A model generated the notes under the pieces. That model ran no database searches, was not told the origin of the DNA, and saw only the letters and a program-made list of their open reading frames with translations. From NCBI RefSeq assembly GCF_016865485.1, contig NZ_AP024452.1:3494501-3558500 (forward strand): 64,000 nucleotides of DNA, in the 5' to 3' direction. Of this stretch, positions 18,637 through 26,611 are shown piece by piece (within the stretch, counting starts at the first letter, position 1; each line of letters begins with the position of its first letter). The stretch comes from Luteitalea sp. TBR-22. Its GTDB lineage: Bacteria > Acidobacteriota > Vicinamibacteria > Vicinamibacterales > Vicinamibacteraceae. Both the position numbers and the translations under genes were made by a program.

Positions 18637-20643
18637 TCAGGCGGGCACCACCGTCCCGCCCGCCATGCGCGCCCTCGCCCGCCCGTAGGCCTCGAGGTAC
18701 GCGCGCGCCGACGCGGTCCAGGAAAAGTCGACTGCCATGCCCGCGCGCTGCAACTGCTGCCAGCGCTCGGGCTCGTTGTGAAAGACGTGCAACGCCCAGC
18801 GGAGCGTTCCAAGCAGCGCCTCACCACTCGCGTCATGGAACTTGAAGCCGTTGCCGGCTCCGGTCGCCGGTTCATAGTTCTCGACGGTGTCGTCGAGGCC
18901 ACCCGTGGCACGCACTACTGGTAGTGTGCCATACCTCAGGCTGTACATCTGGTTGAGTCCGCACGGCTCGAACCTGGACGGCATCATGAAGAGGTCGGCG
19001 CCCGCCTCGATGAGGTGCGACAGCGGCTCGTCGAAGCCGATCCGCACCCCGACGCGGTCAGGGTACCGGCGCGCCAGCGAACGCCACATCTCCTCGTACC
19101 AGGGTTCGCCCGTGCCGAGGATGACGAACGACGCCCCGAGATGCGGCAACTGCTCGGATGCCGACGCGATGATGTCGAGGCCCTTCTGGTCGACCATCCG
19201 CGAGATCATCGCGATGAGCGGCCGCTGCCGCGCGTCGTCGCCGCCCGAGAGGCCGTAGGTCTCGAGCAGCTGGCGCTTGGCTTCAGCCTTGCCGCTCATG
19301 TCGTCGAGCCCGAAGGGCCGGGGGATGTGCCGGTCGGTGGCCGGGTTCCACACCTCGGCGTCGATGCCGTTCAGGATGCCCACCAGGTCGGCGGCGCGGT
19401 GTCTGATGATGCCCTCGAATCCGAAGGCGAATTCGGGGGTCATCAACTCCTGCGCATACCGCGGGCTGACCGTCGTCACCAGGTCGGCGAACATGATGCC
19501 GCCCTTGAGCAGGCTGGCGTGCAGCCAGAACTCCAGGCCATCGGTGGTGAACAGTTCCCAGCCCAGCCCGAGCTGCGGCAGCCACTCCGACGAGCACGTG
19601 CCCTGGTAAGCGATGTTGTGAATCGTGAAGATCGTCGCGGCGCCGCCGAGGACGGGATCGGTGGCGTAGCGGGTCTTGACGTACACGGGCGCCAGCCCGC
19701 CCTGCCAGTCGTGCGCGTGCACGATGTCGACGGGCTGCCCTTCGAGGCGGGCGAACTCGAGGGCGGCGAGACAGAGGAACGCGAAGCGGCGCGGGTTGTC
19801 CCCGTAATCGTGGCTGCCCAGGCCGTACAGGGCGTCGCGATCGAAGAACGCCGGGTGGTCCACCAGGGCGACGCGCACGCCCGGGCTGGTTTCCTTCACG
19901 AACACGTCGGCGTGGTAGTGATGGCCGCCCATGGCGACGGCAAAGCTCGTCGTCGGCGAGCCCTCGACCGCGATGCCGCGATAGCGCGGGATGACGACGG
20001 TGACGTCGTGGCCCAGGCTCCCCAGCGCCTTCGGCAGCGCGGCGACGACGTCGGCAAGGCCGCCGGTCTTGGCAAAAGGCACGGCCTCACTGGCCACCAT
20101 CAGGATGCGCAAGGGACGACCGTGCCCGCCCAGCGTCGGCGCGGGACCTGCGGCCACGAGCTCGGACGCGGCTGGCTCGGCGGGCAACGGCGGGGCCGGG
20201 ACCACGTCGGGCGATGGCGCAACGACGTCGGACGACGGCGGCATGGGCACCACCGGGTCGACGGCTGAGGGCACGTCCCCGGCCGCCTGGACGGCCTCGG
20301 CCAACGTTCGGGCCTTGCGCACGCGAGGCGCCGCGGGAGCGGGCGTCGACTTGCCCCCCACCGCCCGCGGGGCCGGTTTGCGGGCGGTCGTGGACTTCCT
20401 GGCGGCGCCCTGCCGCGCCGACGTCGCCGCGCTCTTGCCCGACGAGCCGGTAGCCGGAGCCTTCGTCGACGCCGGGTCCACCTGGGCGGGCGCATCCGCC
20501 GCCTTCGGACGGCGCGCCCGTGACGAGGTGCTCGCCTTCTTCGGCATCACTTGATCCGCGGCGCCCGCGGCGTCAGGCGCCTGCGGCGGAGCGGGTGTCG
20601 GGTCGACGGAGGGAACCTTGCGCGATCGGGGAGCTTTGGCCAT
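18637..20643 (-). CDS. glgA: Glycogen synthase (GlgA) with a 176-residue basic, disordered N-terminal extension
   Basis: Protein of 668 residues. From residue about 177 it is a complete GT5 glycogen/starch synthase: ILMVASEAVPFAKTGGLADVVAALP (K192 of the KxGGL ADP-glucose site), HAHDWQGGLAPVY, FTIHNIAYQG, a C-terminal domain with ISRMVDQKGLDI, and MMPSRFEPCGLNQMY. It elongates alpha-1,4-glucan from ADP-glucose in the cytosol. The first 176 residues are rich in Ala, Pro, Lys, Arg, Ser and Thr with no recognisable fold, an addition absent from the standard family length of about 480 residues. The extension has no stop and the same base composition as the rest, so it looks translated; a start nearer residue 175 is not excluded. 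Confidence 0.93.
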   Translation of the reverse strand: MAKAPRSRKVPSVDPTPAPPQAPDAAGAADQVMPKKASTSSRARRPKAADAPAQVDPASTKAPATGSSGKSAATSARQGAARKSTTARKPAPRAVGGKSTPAPAAPRVRKARTLAEAVQAAGDVPSAVDPVVPMPPSSDVVAPSPDVVPAPPLPAEPAASELVAAGPAPTLGGHGRPLRILMVASEAVPFAKTGGLADVVAALPKALGSLGHDVTVVIPRYRGIAVEGSPTTSFAVAMGGHHYHADVFVKETSPGVRVALVDHPAFFDRDALYGLGSHDYGDNPRRFAFLCLAALEFARLEGQPVDIVHAHDWQGGLAPVYVKTRYATDPVLGGAATIFTIHNIAYQGTCSSEWLPQLGLGWELFTTDGLEFWLHASLLKGGIMFADLVTTVSPRYAQELMTPEFAFGFEGIIRHRAADLVGILNGIDAEVWNPATDRHIPRPFGLDDMSGKAEAKRQLLETYGLSGGDDARQRPLIAMISRMVDQKGLDIIASASEQLPHLGASFVILGTGEPWYEEMWRSLARRYPDRVGVRIGFDEPLSHLIEAGADLFMMPSRFEPCGLNQMYSLRYGTLPVVRATGGLDDTVENYEPATGAGNGFKFHDASGEALLGTLRWALHVFHNEPERWQQLQRAGMAVDFSWTASARAYLEAYGRARARMAGGTVVPA

Positions 20644-20756
20644 TGCGTGTGGATAGGGGCGCCGGGGACGGACGTGGCGCCACGACCAGTGTAGCGCAAC
20701 GGATCATCCCGGCCTTACGGATGCCCATCGCCGGGGCGACGTGACAACCACACGCA

Positions 20757-20784
20757 GAAAGGCCACAGGCGGGGACCTGTGGCC
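20757..20784 (-). terminator. Intrinsic terminator after the D,D-carboxypeptidase gene
   Basis: Perfect 9-bp stem GGCCACAGG / CCTGTGGCC with a six-base loop, 39 bases beyond the carboxypeptidase stop; on the minus strand it is followed by TTTC. The short T-run makes it a moderate Rho-independent terminator. Confidence 0.65.
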
Positions 20785-20823
20785 TGCCGTCAGCCTTCGA
20801 GGCTCAGTGGGTGAGCCGCGTGT

Positions 20824-21936
20824 TCAGTCCTGCTGTTCCGGGGTCTGGGTCGCCAGGATGGCCGGCGCCTTGCCGGCGAGCCAGTTGAAGAGGTGGCGTG
20901 TCTCCCAGAAGCGTCCCGGGTTGCTGCGAGCGCCGAGCACGACGACGGCGACCTGGTCGCCCTGGGGCAGGCGCAGCAGCGTGGCCAGACAGTAGCCCGA
21001 CTTGGAGATGAAGCCGGTCTTGCCCCCGCGCACGTCGACGTCGGTGCCGACGAGGTGGTTGGTGTTGTGCAGCGTCACCGTGCGGGTCGGCGCGGCAAAC
21101 TGGTACTCCTTCATCCGCATGATGGAGGCGATGCGCTCGTCGCCGGCGGCGAAGGAGATCAGCCGGGCCATGTCGAAGGCCGACGACACGTTCTCGGCGT
21201 AGAGCCCCGACGGATCGTAGTAATGCGTGCTGGACAGCCCGAGCTCTGCCGCCTTCTGGTTCATGCGCTCGACGAAGCCGACCGGACCGTACAGCGAGTG
21301 CCGGGCCAGCGTGCGCGCCGCGACGTTGTCCGAACCGATGAGCAACAGGTGAAGCAGCTGCTGGATCGACACCTCGTCGTTGCGACGCAGGTAGGTGGTC
21401 GATGCTCCACGCAGATCGTCGGGGTGCACGGTCACCCGACGCGCAAGATCCACCTCGTTCTCGAGAAACGCCACTGCGGTCATCACCTTGGTGATGCTGG
21501 CGATCGAGCGGGGCGTCTGCGCGTTGCTCTCGTAGAGCACCTGATGGGTGGCCGGGTTGTAGATGATCGCCGCGCCGGCCCGGACGTCCGGCACCAACTG
21601 CCCGTTGGCCCCGGCCTTGAACTGCGGCGTCTGGATCTCGACGAGTTGCCGGGCATACGCCGCCTGCCGTGCCCGCGCCATCGCGAGCCGACGCTGCCGG
21701 GACTTTGATGCCGAATAGCGTGTCGTACGGCTGCTGCGCGACCGCGACGCCTGTGCGCTCCTGGACCGGCTGGTCGAGGCACGAGAGGCCTGAGGCTTGG
21801 CGCTGCTGCGCTTGGCGGTGGTGCGAGACCTGGTGGCGCCATCGGCCCCGGTCACGCCGACCAGGCCACACACGCCGAGCGACAGGGCGAGCACGATCAC
21901 CGTGCGCAGCGAACGACGTCCGACGAGCTGGAGCAT
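20824..21936 (-). CDS. D-alanyl-D-alanine carboxypeptidase, S11 family, with Ser/Arg-rich N-terminal linker
   Basis: Protein of 370 residues. An N-terminal hydrophobic helix (residues 11-30) is a signal or anchor. It is followed by a Ser/Arg/Lys-rich, probably disordered stretch (residues 35-95). The penicillin-binding core has S147-I-T-K150, S202-D-N204 and K306-T-G308, the three active-site motifs of the S11 family. It trims the terminal D-Ala of peptidoglycan stem peptides in the periplasm. The very basic linker after the signal is unusual; it could bind anionic envelope polymers (inference). A promoter candidate with an overlapping palindrome lies upstream, and a terminator downstream, so the gene is probably monocistronic. 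Confidence 0.93.
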   Translation of the reverse strand: MLQLVGRRSLRTVIVLALSLGVCGLVGVTGADGATRSRTTAKRSSAKPQASRASTSRSRSAQASRSRSSRTTRYSASKSRQRRLAMARARQAAYARQLVEIQTPQFKAGANGQLVPDVRAGAAIIYNPATHQVLYESNAQTPRSIASITKVMTAVAFLENEVDLARRVTVHPDDLRGASTTYLRRNDEVSIQQLLHLLLIGSDNVAARTLARHSLYGPVGFVERMNQKAAELGLSSTHYYDPSGLYAENVSSAFDMARLISFAAGDERIASIMRMKEYQFAAPTRTVTLHNTNHLVGTDVDVRGGKTGFISKSGYCLATLLRLPQGDQVAVVVLGARSNPGRFWETRHLFNWLAGKAPAILATQTPEQQD

Positions 21937-21994
21937 TCCTTGGGTCCTTAGGAAGGGCGAGGGGCCTCTGTAAGGGACATCGTCAGTCTAGCAG

Positions 21995-22023
21995 ATTGTC
22001 TTTACAGGAGCCTTTCCTTGCAA
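21995..22023 (-). promoter_or_regulatory. Candidate sigma-70 promoter of the D,D-carboxypeptidase gene
   Basis: On the minus strand TTGCAA, 17 bases, GACAAT (four of six matches each), ending 58 bases before the ATG at 21936. It lies in one of the few AT-richer gaps. Confidence 0.45.
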
Positions 22024-22033
22024 GCACTTGCAA
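22018..22033. promoter_or_regulatory. Operator-like palindrome overlapping the -35 box
   Basis: The 16-base sequence TTGCAAGCACTTGCAA is a perfect inverted repeat of 7-base arms with a two-base centre. It overlaps the candidate -35 element of the carboxypeptidase promoter, a position typical of a repressor site. No cognate regulator can be named. Confidence 0.45.
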
Positions 22034-22124
22034 CCCATGCATCGCGAAAGTCGTGCCGCGATGTCCACGTGGCGGACATGGCGGCCGGACGTGGCCGTCG
22101 GCCGGTCGCGCCGACCTCCGCGCC

Positions 22125-23390
22125 TCAGGGCTGGGCGAGCGCCGCCGCGAGCAGGATGGCCTGCCGCAACCCGACAACGGCGTCGCGGGAATCGAAGGAT
22201 TCGTCGAGGGAATGCGAACCCTGCCCCGTTCCGCCGCCACCGATCGTGATGGCCGGGATGCCCAGATTCATCGGCACGTTCGCGTCCGTGGAGGACGTGT
22301 CGAGCACCACCGGTTGCTTCAGCGCCTCGAGGACCGACCGGGCCGCCAGGACGATGTCGGAGGTGTCGGCCGTCCGACCAGCCGGTCGGTCTCCCACCAG
22401 CCTCACGTCGGCTTTGACCTTGCTCGCATGCCGCCAGCGACCGTTCTCGGCGACCACGGCCGCCTCGATGGCACTGCGGACCCGCGTGTCCAGATCGGCA
22501 AGGCTCCTCGCCGACTCGGAACGCAGGTCCACCTCCATCCAGGCCTCGAAGGGGATGGAGTTCACCGACGTCCCGCCGCCGATCCGTCCGACGTTGAAGG
22601 TGGTCTTCGGCGTCGCGGGCACGTCGAGCGCGCCGATGGCGGCAACCGCCCGCCCGAGCGCGTGGATGGGGTTGGGCATCCCGAACGCACCGTAACTGTG
22701 GCCGCCGGGCCCCGTGAAGGTGACGCGATACCGCTTGCTGCCGACGCCGCCGTTGGTGATCTCGAGCCCCGCCCCATCGATCGACACGAAGCGGTCGATG
22801 CGTCCGAGGCCGCTGGGGCCGAACAGGTGCTTCACGCCCCGGAGGTCACCGAGCCCTTCCTCGCCGACGGTCGCCACGAAGGAGATGCGGCCCGGGGCCT
22901 TCACGCCGGCCTCTCCGATGGCCTTGACGACGCCGAGGAGCACGGCCAGCCCACGGCAGTCGTCGGTGATGCCCGGCCCCAGCAATCGCGTGCCCTCCCG
23001 CCGGACCTTCACGACGGTGCCGTCGGGGAACACCGTATCGAGGTGCGCGCTGAACACCAGGTGCGGTCCGGCCGCGCTCGTGCCGTCGCGTTCCCCGATG
23101 ACGTTGCCGACCGCGTCGACGCGGACCCGTCGCAGGCCCAGATCCGCGAAGGCCCGCCGCACGACCTCTGCTCGGGCCTGCTCCTTGAAAGGCGGGGCCG
23201 GCACCTCACAGAGGGCCACCTGTTGGTCGATCACCCAGGGCTCGAGCGTGTCGGCCGCGGCGACGGCGGCCGCGACGTCGGCCTGCCCCAGTAGCCGCGT
23301 GGCGAGCGTTGCCGCCCCTTGTTGCGCCTGCGCCCCGCTGCCGAGGAAGAACACCACGCCGAGCGCCATGACCTGTCGCCTGACCGTCAT
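22125..23390 (-). CDS. Secreted M20-family metallopeptidase
   Basis: Protein of 421 residues from the ATG at 23390, giving an N-terminal signal peptide (MTVRRQVMALGVVFFLGSGAQAQ). M20/M28-type metal ligands are visible: His-x-Asp in FSAHLDTVFP, the bridging Asp in GPGITDDCRG, the catalytic Glu pair in TVGEEGLGD, a metal Asp in VSIDGAG and the terminal His in GQGSHSLDES. The central dimerisation domain begins near YRVTFTGPGGHSYGAFG. It should act in the periplasm or outside as a di- or aminopeptidase, or amidohydrolase. A start nine codons upstream would place charged residues before the signal, so it was not chosen. Confidence 0.9.
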   Translation of the reverse strand: MTVRRQVMALGVVFFLGSGAQAQQGAATLATRLLGQADVAAAVAAADTLEPWVIDQQVALCEVPAPPFKEQARAEVVRRAFADLGLRRVRVDAVGNVIGERDGTSAAGPHLVFSAHLDTVFPDGTVVKVRREGTRLLGPGITDDCRGLAVLLGVVKAIGEAGVKAPGRISFVATVGEEGLGDLRGVKHLFGPSGLGRIDRFVSIDGAGLEITNGGVGSKRYRVTFTGPGGHSYGAFGMPNPIHALGRAVAAIGALDVPATPKTTFNVGRIGGGTSVNSIPFEAWMEVDLRSESARSLADLDTRVRSAIEAAVVAENGRWRHASKVKADVRLVGDRPAGRTADTSDIVLAARSVLEALKQPVVLDTSSTDANVPMNLGIPAITIGGGGTGQGSHSLDESFDSRDAVVGLRQAILLAAALAQP

Positions 23391-23684
23391 GCTTGTGTGC
23401 ACTCGCGGATCATACATGGGGGGCGGCGCGTCCCGCTGCCCCTACTCCAACTTTTCGCAGGGCAGATACGAATTTGTGAAGTTTATGGCCCTTCGAGAGA
23501 CCACGAAACGCGTTCCGGCGTCACACGATGGTGACATCCGGCTGGCACAATCCCGAGAAGTGACAAGGAATGCAGGCCGTTGTCGGCCTCGTGGCAAGCT
23601 GGCCAATGGCGGCACGACACGTGCATGGATGATCGACATCTGGCGCGGGGGTGCGCCGGAGCGGGTCAAGGGCGGGGGGCGGTC

Positions 23685-23921
23685 ATGAGCATCGTGAAGC
23701 TGTTGGGATTCGAGACGCTGTCCTGTGGATGCCTGGTCGGGCACTATCGGGATGCCGGCACCATCAGCGTGGTGACGTACGTCGAAGAGAAGAGCACCAG
23801 CTGTGGCGACCAGAGCCATCGCCGCAACCACGCCGTGATGGCGCGTCGCCGACGGGCGGTCGCCACCGCCTCGACCACCACCGTCGTGCCGGCGCCGGCC
23901 TACCGCGCCCCGGCTCGTTGA
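23685..23921 (+). CDS. Small hypothetical protein with Cys and His residues
   Basis: Predicted 78 residues: MSIVKLLGFETLSCGCLVGHYRD, then ISVVTYVEEKSTSCGDQSHRRNHAV, then a basic and Ala/Thr-rich tail. A G-rich stretch (GGGGGG, about 5-10 bases before the ATG) can act as ribosome-binding site. The CGC pair, a third Cys and His residues in SCGDQSHRRNH could bind a metal, but no known zinc-finger pattern is complete. The gene stands alone between the divergent M20 peptidase and the LysR gene. I do not recognise a family, so function is not assigned. Codon use is like its neighbours. Confidence 0.55.
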   Translation: MSIVKLLGFETLSCGCLVGHYRDAGTISVVTYVEEKSTSCGDQSHRRNHAVMARRRRAVATASTTTVVPAPAYRAPAR

Positions 23922-24079
23922 CGCTCCGGCACCGGCCGGCCTGACCACCGGCCCGGTCTCGGGGCGCGTCGGCCCGCGCCGTGGTCCGACGCGCCGCGTC
24001 GCCGCGGCCGCGCCGCCGCGGGGCGTGGATTCCTGATTGCTCCCCCTTCTGGTACGCTGCGGCCACCCTCCCGCCGCTC

Positions 24080-25021
24080 ATGGACCTGCGCCAACTCGAG
24101 ATCATCCGCGCCATCGCGGAAACCGGTTCGTTCACTGCCGCCGGCGTGAAGCTCAACGTGTCGCAGTCGGCCATCAGCCGGCAGGTGCTGCTGCTCGAGG
24201 AGGAACTGAACGAAGCGGTGTTCCTGCGGATCGGGCGGCGCATCCGCATCACCCCGGCCGGCGAAGCCCTGCTGCAGCTGAGCCATCGGGTGTTCCTGGA
24301 CCTCAAGGAAACCGTCGCGCGGATCACCGATACGCAAGCCTCGCTGATCGGACCGGTGCGGCTGGCCGGTGGCATGACGGTCAGCCTGTACGTCTTTCCC
24401 GCCCTCCTTCGCGACTTCCGGAAGCACCACCCGGACGCCGAGATCAAGATCACCGCCGGGGCCACCGACAAGTGCCTGACGGGTCTGCGCTCGGGGCTGG
24501 CCGACGTGGCCCTGCTCACGCTGCCCATCAACGACCCGGATCTGGTGACCGTGCCGGCCCTGCAGGAGGAACTGCTGGTCGTCTCCTCGCCGAACCACCC
24601 GCTGGCGAGCAAGGCCCGCGTGACGCCCGCCGACCTCCGCGATCAGCCCTTCGTGCTGTTCGAGACCGGCTCCAACACCCGCCGTGTCGTCGACGAATTC
24701 TTCCTGCGCAACCAGATCGCGCCGCAGATCGTGACCGAGACGGAGAACGTCGAGATCATCAAGGCGCTGGTACGCGCCGGGCTCGGCCTGTCGATCATCT
24801 CGTACCAGAGCGTCGCACGCGAGGTCGCCTCCGGACAGTTCTTCTGTGCCCGCATCGTCGGCCAGACCCTCATCCGCGAGACCGGCTGGGTCTACGTCCG
24901 CGCCAATCGCGTGCCGCGGGCCGTGCAGGAAGTACTGGCATCCTTCGAGCGCGTGAAGCCGAGGCTGCGGGTGATCCCGCCCCCGGGCCGGGACCGCATC
25001 GGCCCTGACGTGCACGCCTGA
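24080..25021 (+). CDS. LysR-type transcriptional regulator
   Basis: Protein of 313 residues. The N-terminal winged helix-turn-helix reads MDLRQLEIIRAIAETGSFTAAGVKLNVSQSAISRQ, the standard LysR DNA-binding module, followed by the linker helix and a periplasmic-binding-protein-like effector domain (from IGPVRLAGG to about residue 295). The start at 24080 is the first Met of the conserved domain; the in-frame 33 codons before it are unrelated. LysR proteins usually control a divergent neighbour plus themselves; here the nearest upstream gene on the opposite strand is the M20 peptidase, with the small unknown gene between. The next gene downstream on the same strand is the hom operon after 339 bases. 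Effector unknown. Confidence 0.93.
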   Translation: MDLRQLEIIRAIAETGSFTAAGVKLNVSQSAISRQVLLLEEELNEAVFLRIGRRIRITPAGEALLQLSHRVFLDLKETVARITDTQASLIGPVRLAGGMTVSLYVFPALLRDFRKHHPDAEIKITAGATDKCLTGLRSGLADVALLTLPINDPDLVTVPALQEELLVVSSPNHPLASKARVTPADLRDQPFVLFETGSNTRRVVDEFFLRNQIAPQIVTETENVEIIKALVRAGLGLSIISYQSVAREVASGQFFCARIVGQTLIRETGWVYVRANRVPRAVQEVLASFERVKPRLRVIPPPGRDRIGPDVHA

Positions 25022-25360
25022 GCGAAACGCGGACCAGCCCAGTCGCGCATAACGCCCCCGCATTCGACCGATAACATCATTCTATTTCCCTTGATGTGCG
25101 CATAAGCAGTAGTGTGCGCCCAGCACGCGGACACGCGTGCCGCACCACACAAGCCAGTACGCACGTCCCTCCTTGGGCCGGACGACTCGCACCCGTCCGG
25201 CCCCTTTTTCGCTTCAAGGGCCGGGGCCGGACGTCGGAAGCCGCGCGCTCGGGCTGGAACGCCCGGCCTTCGGCGTCCGGCGTCCGCCGTCGGCGTTTGT
25301 CCGTCATACCTCGCTGCATCCAGCCATGCGCATATCCGCATTACCTGTAGAATTCACCGG
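25022..25360 (+). other. 339-bp leader region before hom, no confident gene
   Basis: Several short overlapping frames cross this stretch, but none has a convincing ribosome-binding site or recognisable product. It contains a strong hairpin plus T-tract (25175-25209), a second copy of the hairpin's left arm at 25224-25233, and GC-poor patches at 25065-25095. It could be simply the LysR 3' end plus the hom promoter, or a regulatory leader for the threonine operon. No T-box or lysine-riboswitch consensus was found by eye. Confidence 0.5.
25175..25209 (+). terminator. Intrinsic terminator or attenuator upstream of hom
   Basis: A perfect 10-bp stem GGGCCGGACG / CGTCCGGCCC with a nine-base loop is followed by CTTTTT. 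It is the clearest Rho-independent terminator of the window. It lies 154 bases after the LysR stop and 151 bases before the hom ATG, so it either ends LysR transcription or attenuates the threonine operon. Confidence 0.75.
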
Positions 25361-26611
25361 ATGGCTCTGTCCGTGGGGTTGCTCGGATTCGGTACCGTCG
25401 GCCAGTCGGTGGCGCGGTTGCTCGTGGAACGGACCGACGGCCTGTTGACGCTCACGCACGTCTTCAATCGCAACGTCGCCCGCAAGCAGGTCGACTGGGT
25501 GCCCTCCTCGGTCACCTGGACCGAGCGCATCGAGGACGTCCTCGACGCGGGCCCGGACGTCATCGTCGAGGTGACCGGTGGCCTCGAACCGGCGCGGAGC
25601 TGGCATGAACGGGCGATCGAGGCAGGCATCCCGGTCGTCACGGCCAACAAGCAGCTGATTGCCACGCACGGCCAGGCGCTGCTCGCCCAGGCGGCCCGAC
25701 GCGGCGTCGACCTGTTGTTCGAGGCCGCCGTCGGCGGCGGCATTCCCGTCGTGCGGGGCCTGCGCGAGGGCATCGCCGGCGACCGCCTGACGACGGTGTC
25801 GGGCATCCTCAACGGGACCTGCAACTACATCCTGACGCGCATGGAGTCGGCGGGCCTGCCGTTCGACGCCGCGCTCGCCGAGGCCCAGCAACTCGGCTTC
25901 GCGGAGGCCGACCCGACAGACGACCTCGAGGGTTACGACGCGCGCGCCAAGCTCTGCATCCTCGCCCGCGTCGGTCTCGGACTGGACCTCGCCCCGGCCA
26001 GCGTACCGGCCGAGTCCATCCGGACCATCAGCGACGACGACTTCGTGTACGCGCGCCGACTGCAGGCGACGATCCGGCAGGTCTCGCGCGTGTCGGTGGT
26101 CGATGGCTCGGTGGAGGCGCGGGTCGGCCCGGCACTCGTGCCGCTCACCTCGCCGCTGGCGCGCGTCATCGGCAGCCAGAACCTCATCGTCGCCGGCGGC
26201 GTGTATGGCAAGGAGACGACCTTCTCGGGCTATGGCGCCGGCGGCTTCCCGACGGCGGTCGCCGTGGTGTCTGACCTGCTGGCCATCGCGCGGCGGGCCG
26301 GCGGCGCGCCGGCCTCGTGGCCCGCGACCGCGGCGCCCGCCTCGGTCAGCAACCTGACGGTCGCGCCGTACTACCTGCGCCTGGTCGTGCGCGACCAGCC
26401 CGGCATCATCGCCAGCCTCGCGTCGATCTTCTCGGCGCACGGGATCAACATCGACGCCGTCCTGCAGGAGCCGGGCAACACGAAGGAACGCCTGCCGTTC
26501 GTGATCACGCTCGAAGCCTGTCCGACCAGCGCCATGGCGCGGGCCTTGCGTGAGATCGAGACGTTGCCGTTCCACGTGACCCCGCCCCTCTGCCTGCCCG
26601 TCCTCGCATGA
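25361..26611 (+). CDS. hom: Homoserine dehydrogenase
   Basis: Protein of 416 residues. The NAD(P)-binding GLLGFGTVGQSVARLL starts the protein; catalytic-domain motifs are VTANKQLIA, AAVGGGIPVVRGLREG, SGILNGTCNYIL and AEADPTDDLEGYDA. A C-terminal ACT domain (residues about 340-410, LVVRDQPGIIASLASIFSAHGINI) indicates feedback regulation, typically by threonine. It reduces aspartate semialdehyde to homoserine. The start ATG at 25361 is directly before the conserved strand. The stop overlaps the thrB ATG by four bases; hom, thrB, thrC and lysC form one operon. Confidence 0.96.
   Translation: MALSVGLLGFGTVGQSVARLLVERTDGLLTLTHVFNRNVARKQVDWVPSSVTWTERIEDVLDAGPDVIVEVTGGLEPARSWHERAIEAGIPVVTANKQLIATHGQALLAQAARRGVDLLFEAAVGGGIPVVRGLREGIAGDRLTTVSGILNGTCNYILTRMESAGLPFDAALAEAQQLGFAEADPTDDLEGYDARAKLCILARVGLGLDLAPASVPAESIRTISDDDFVYARRLQATIRQVSRVSVVDGSVEARVGPALVPLTSPLARVIGSQNLIVAGGVYGKETTFSGYGAGGFPTAVAVVSDLLAIARRAGGAPASWPATAAPASVSNLTVAPYYLRLVVRDQPGIIASLASIFSAHGINIDAVLQEPGNTKERLPFVITLEACPTSAMARALREIETLPFHVTPPLCLPVLA

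Noticed and set aside
23541-23560. TGGCAC sequence considered a sigma-54 promoter
   Set aside because: The downstream TTGC element at the required distance is missing.
25137-25448. Short frame over the terminator with a Thr-Arg-rich stretch, considered a threonine leader peptide
   Set aside because: It is over 100 codons long, has few Thr/Ile codons in a row and no ribosome-binding site, so attenuation by a leader peptide cannot be supported.
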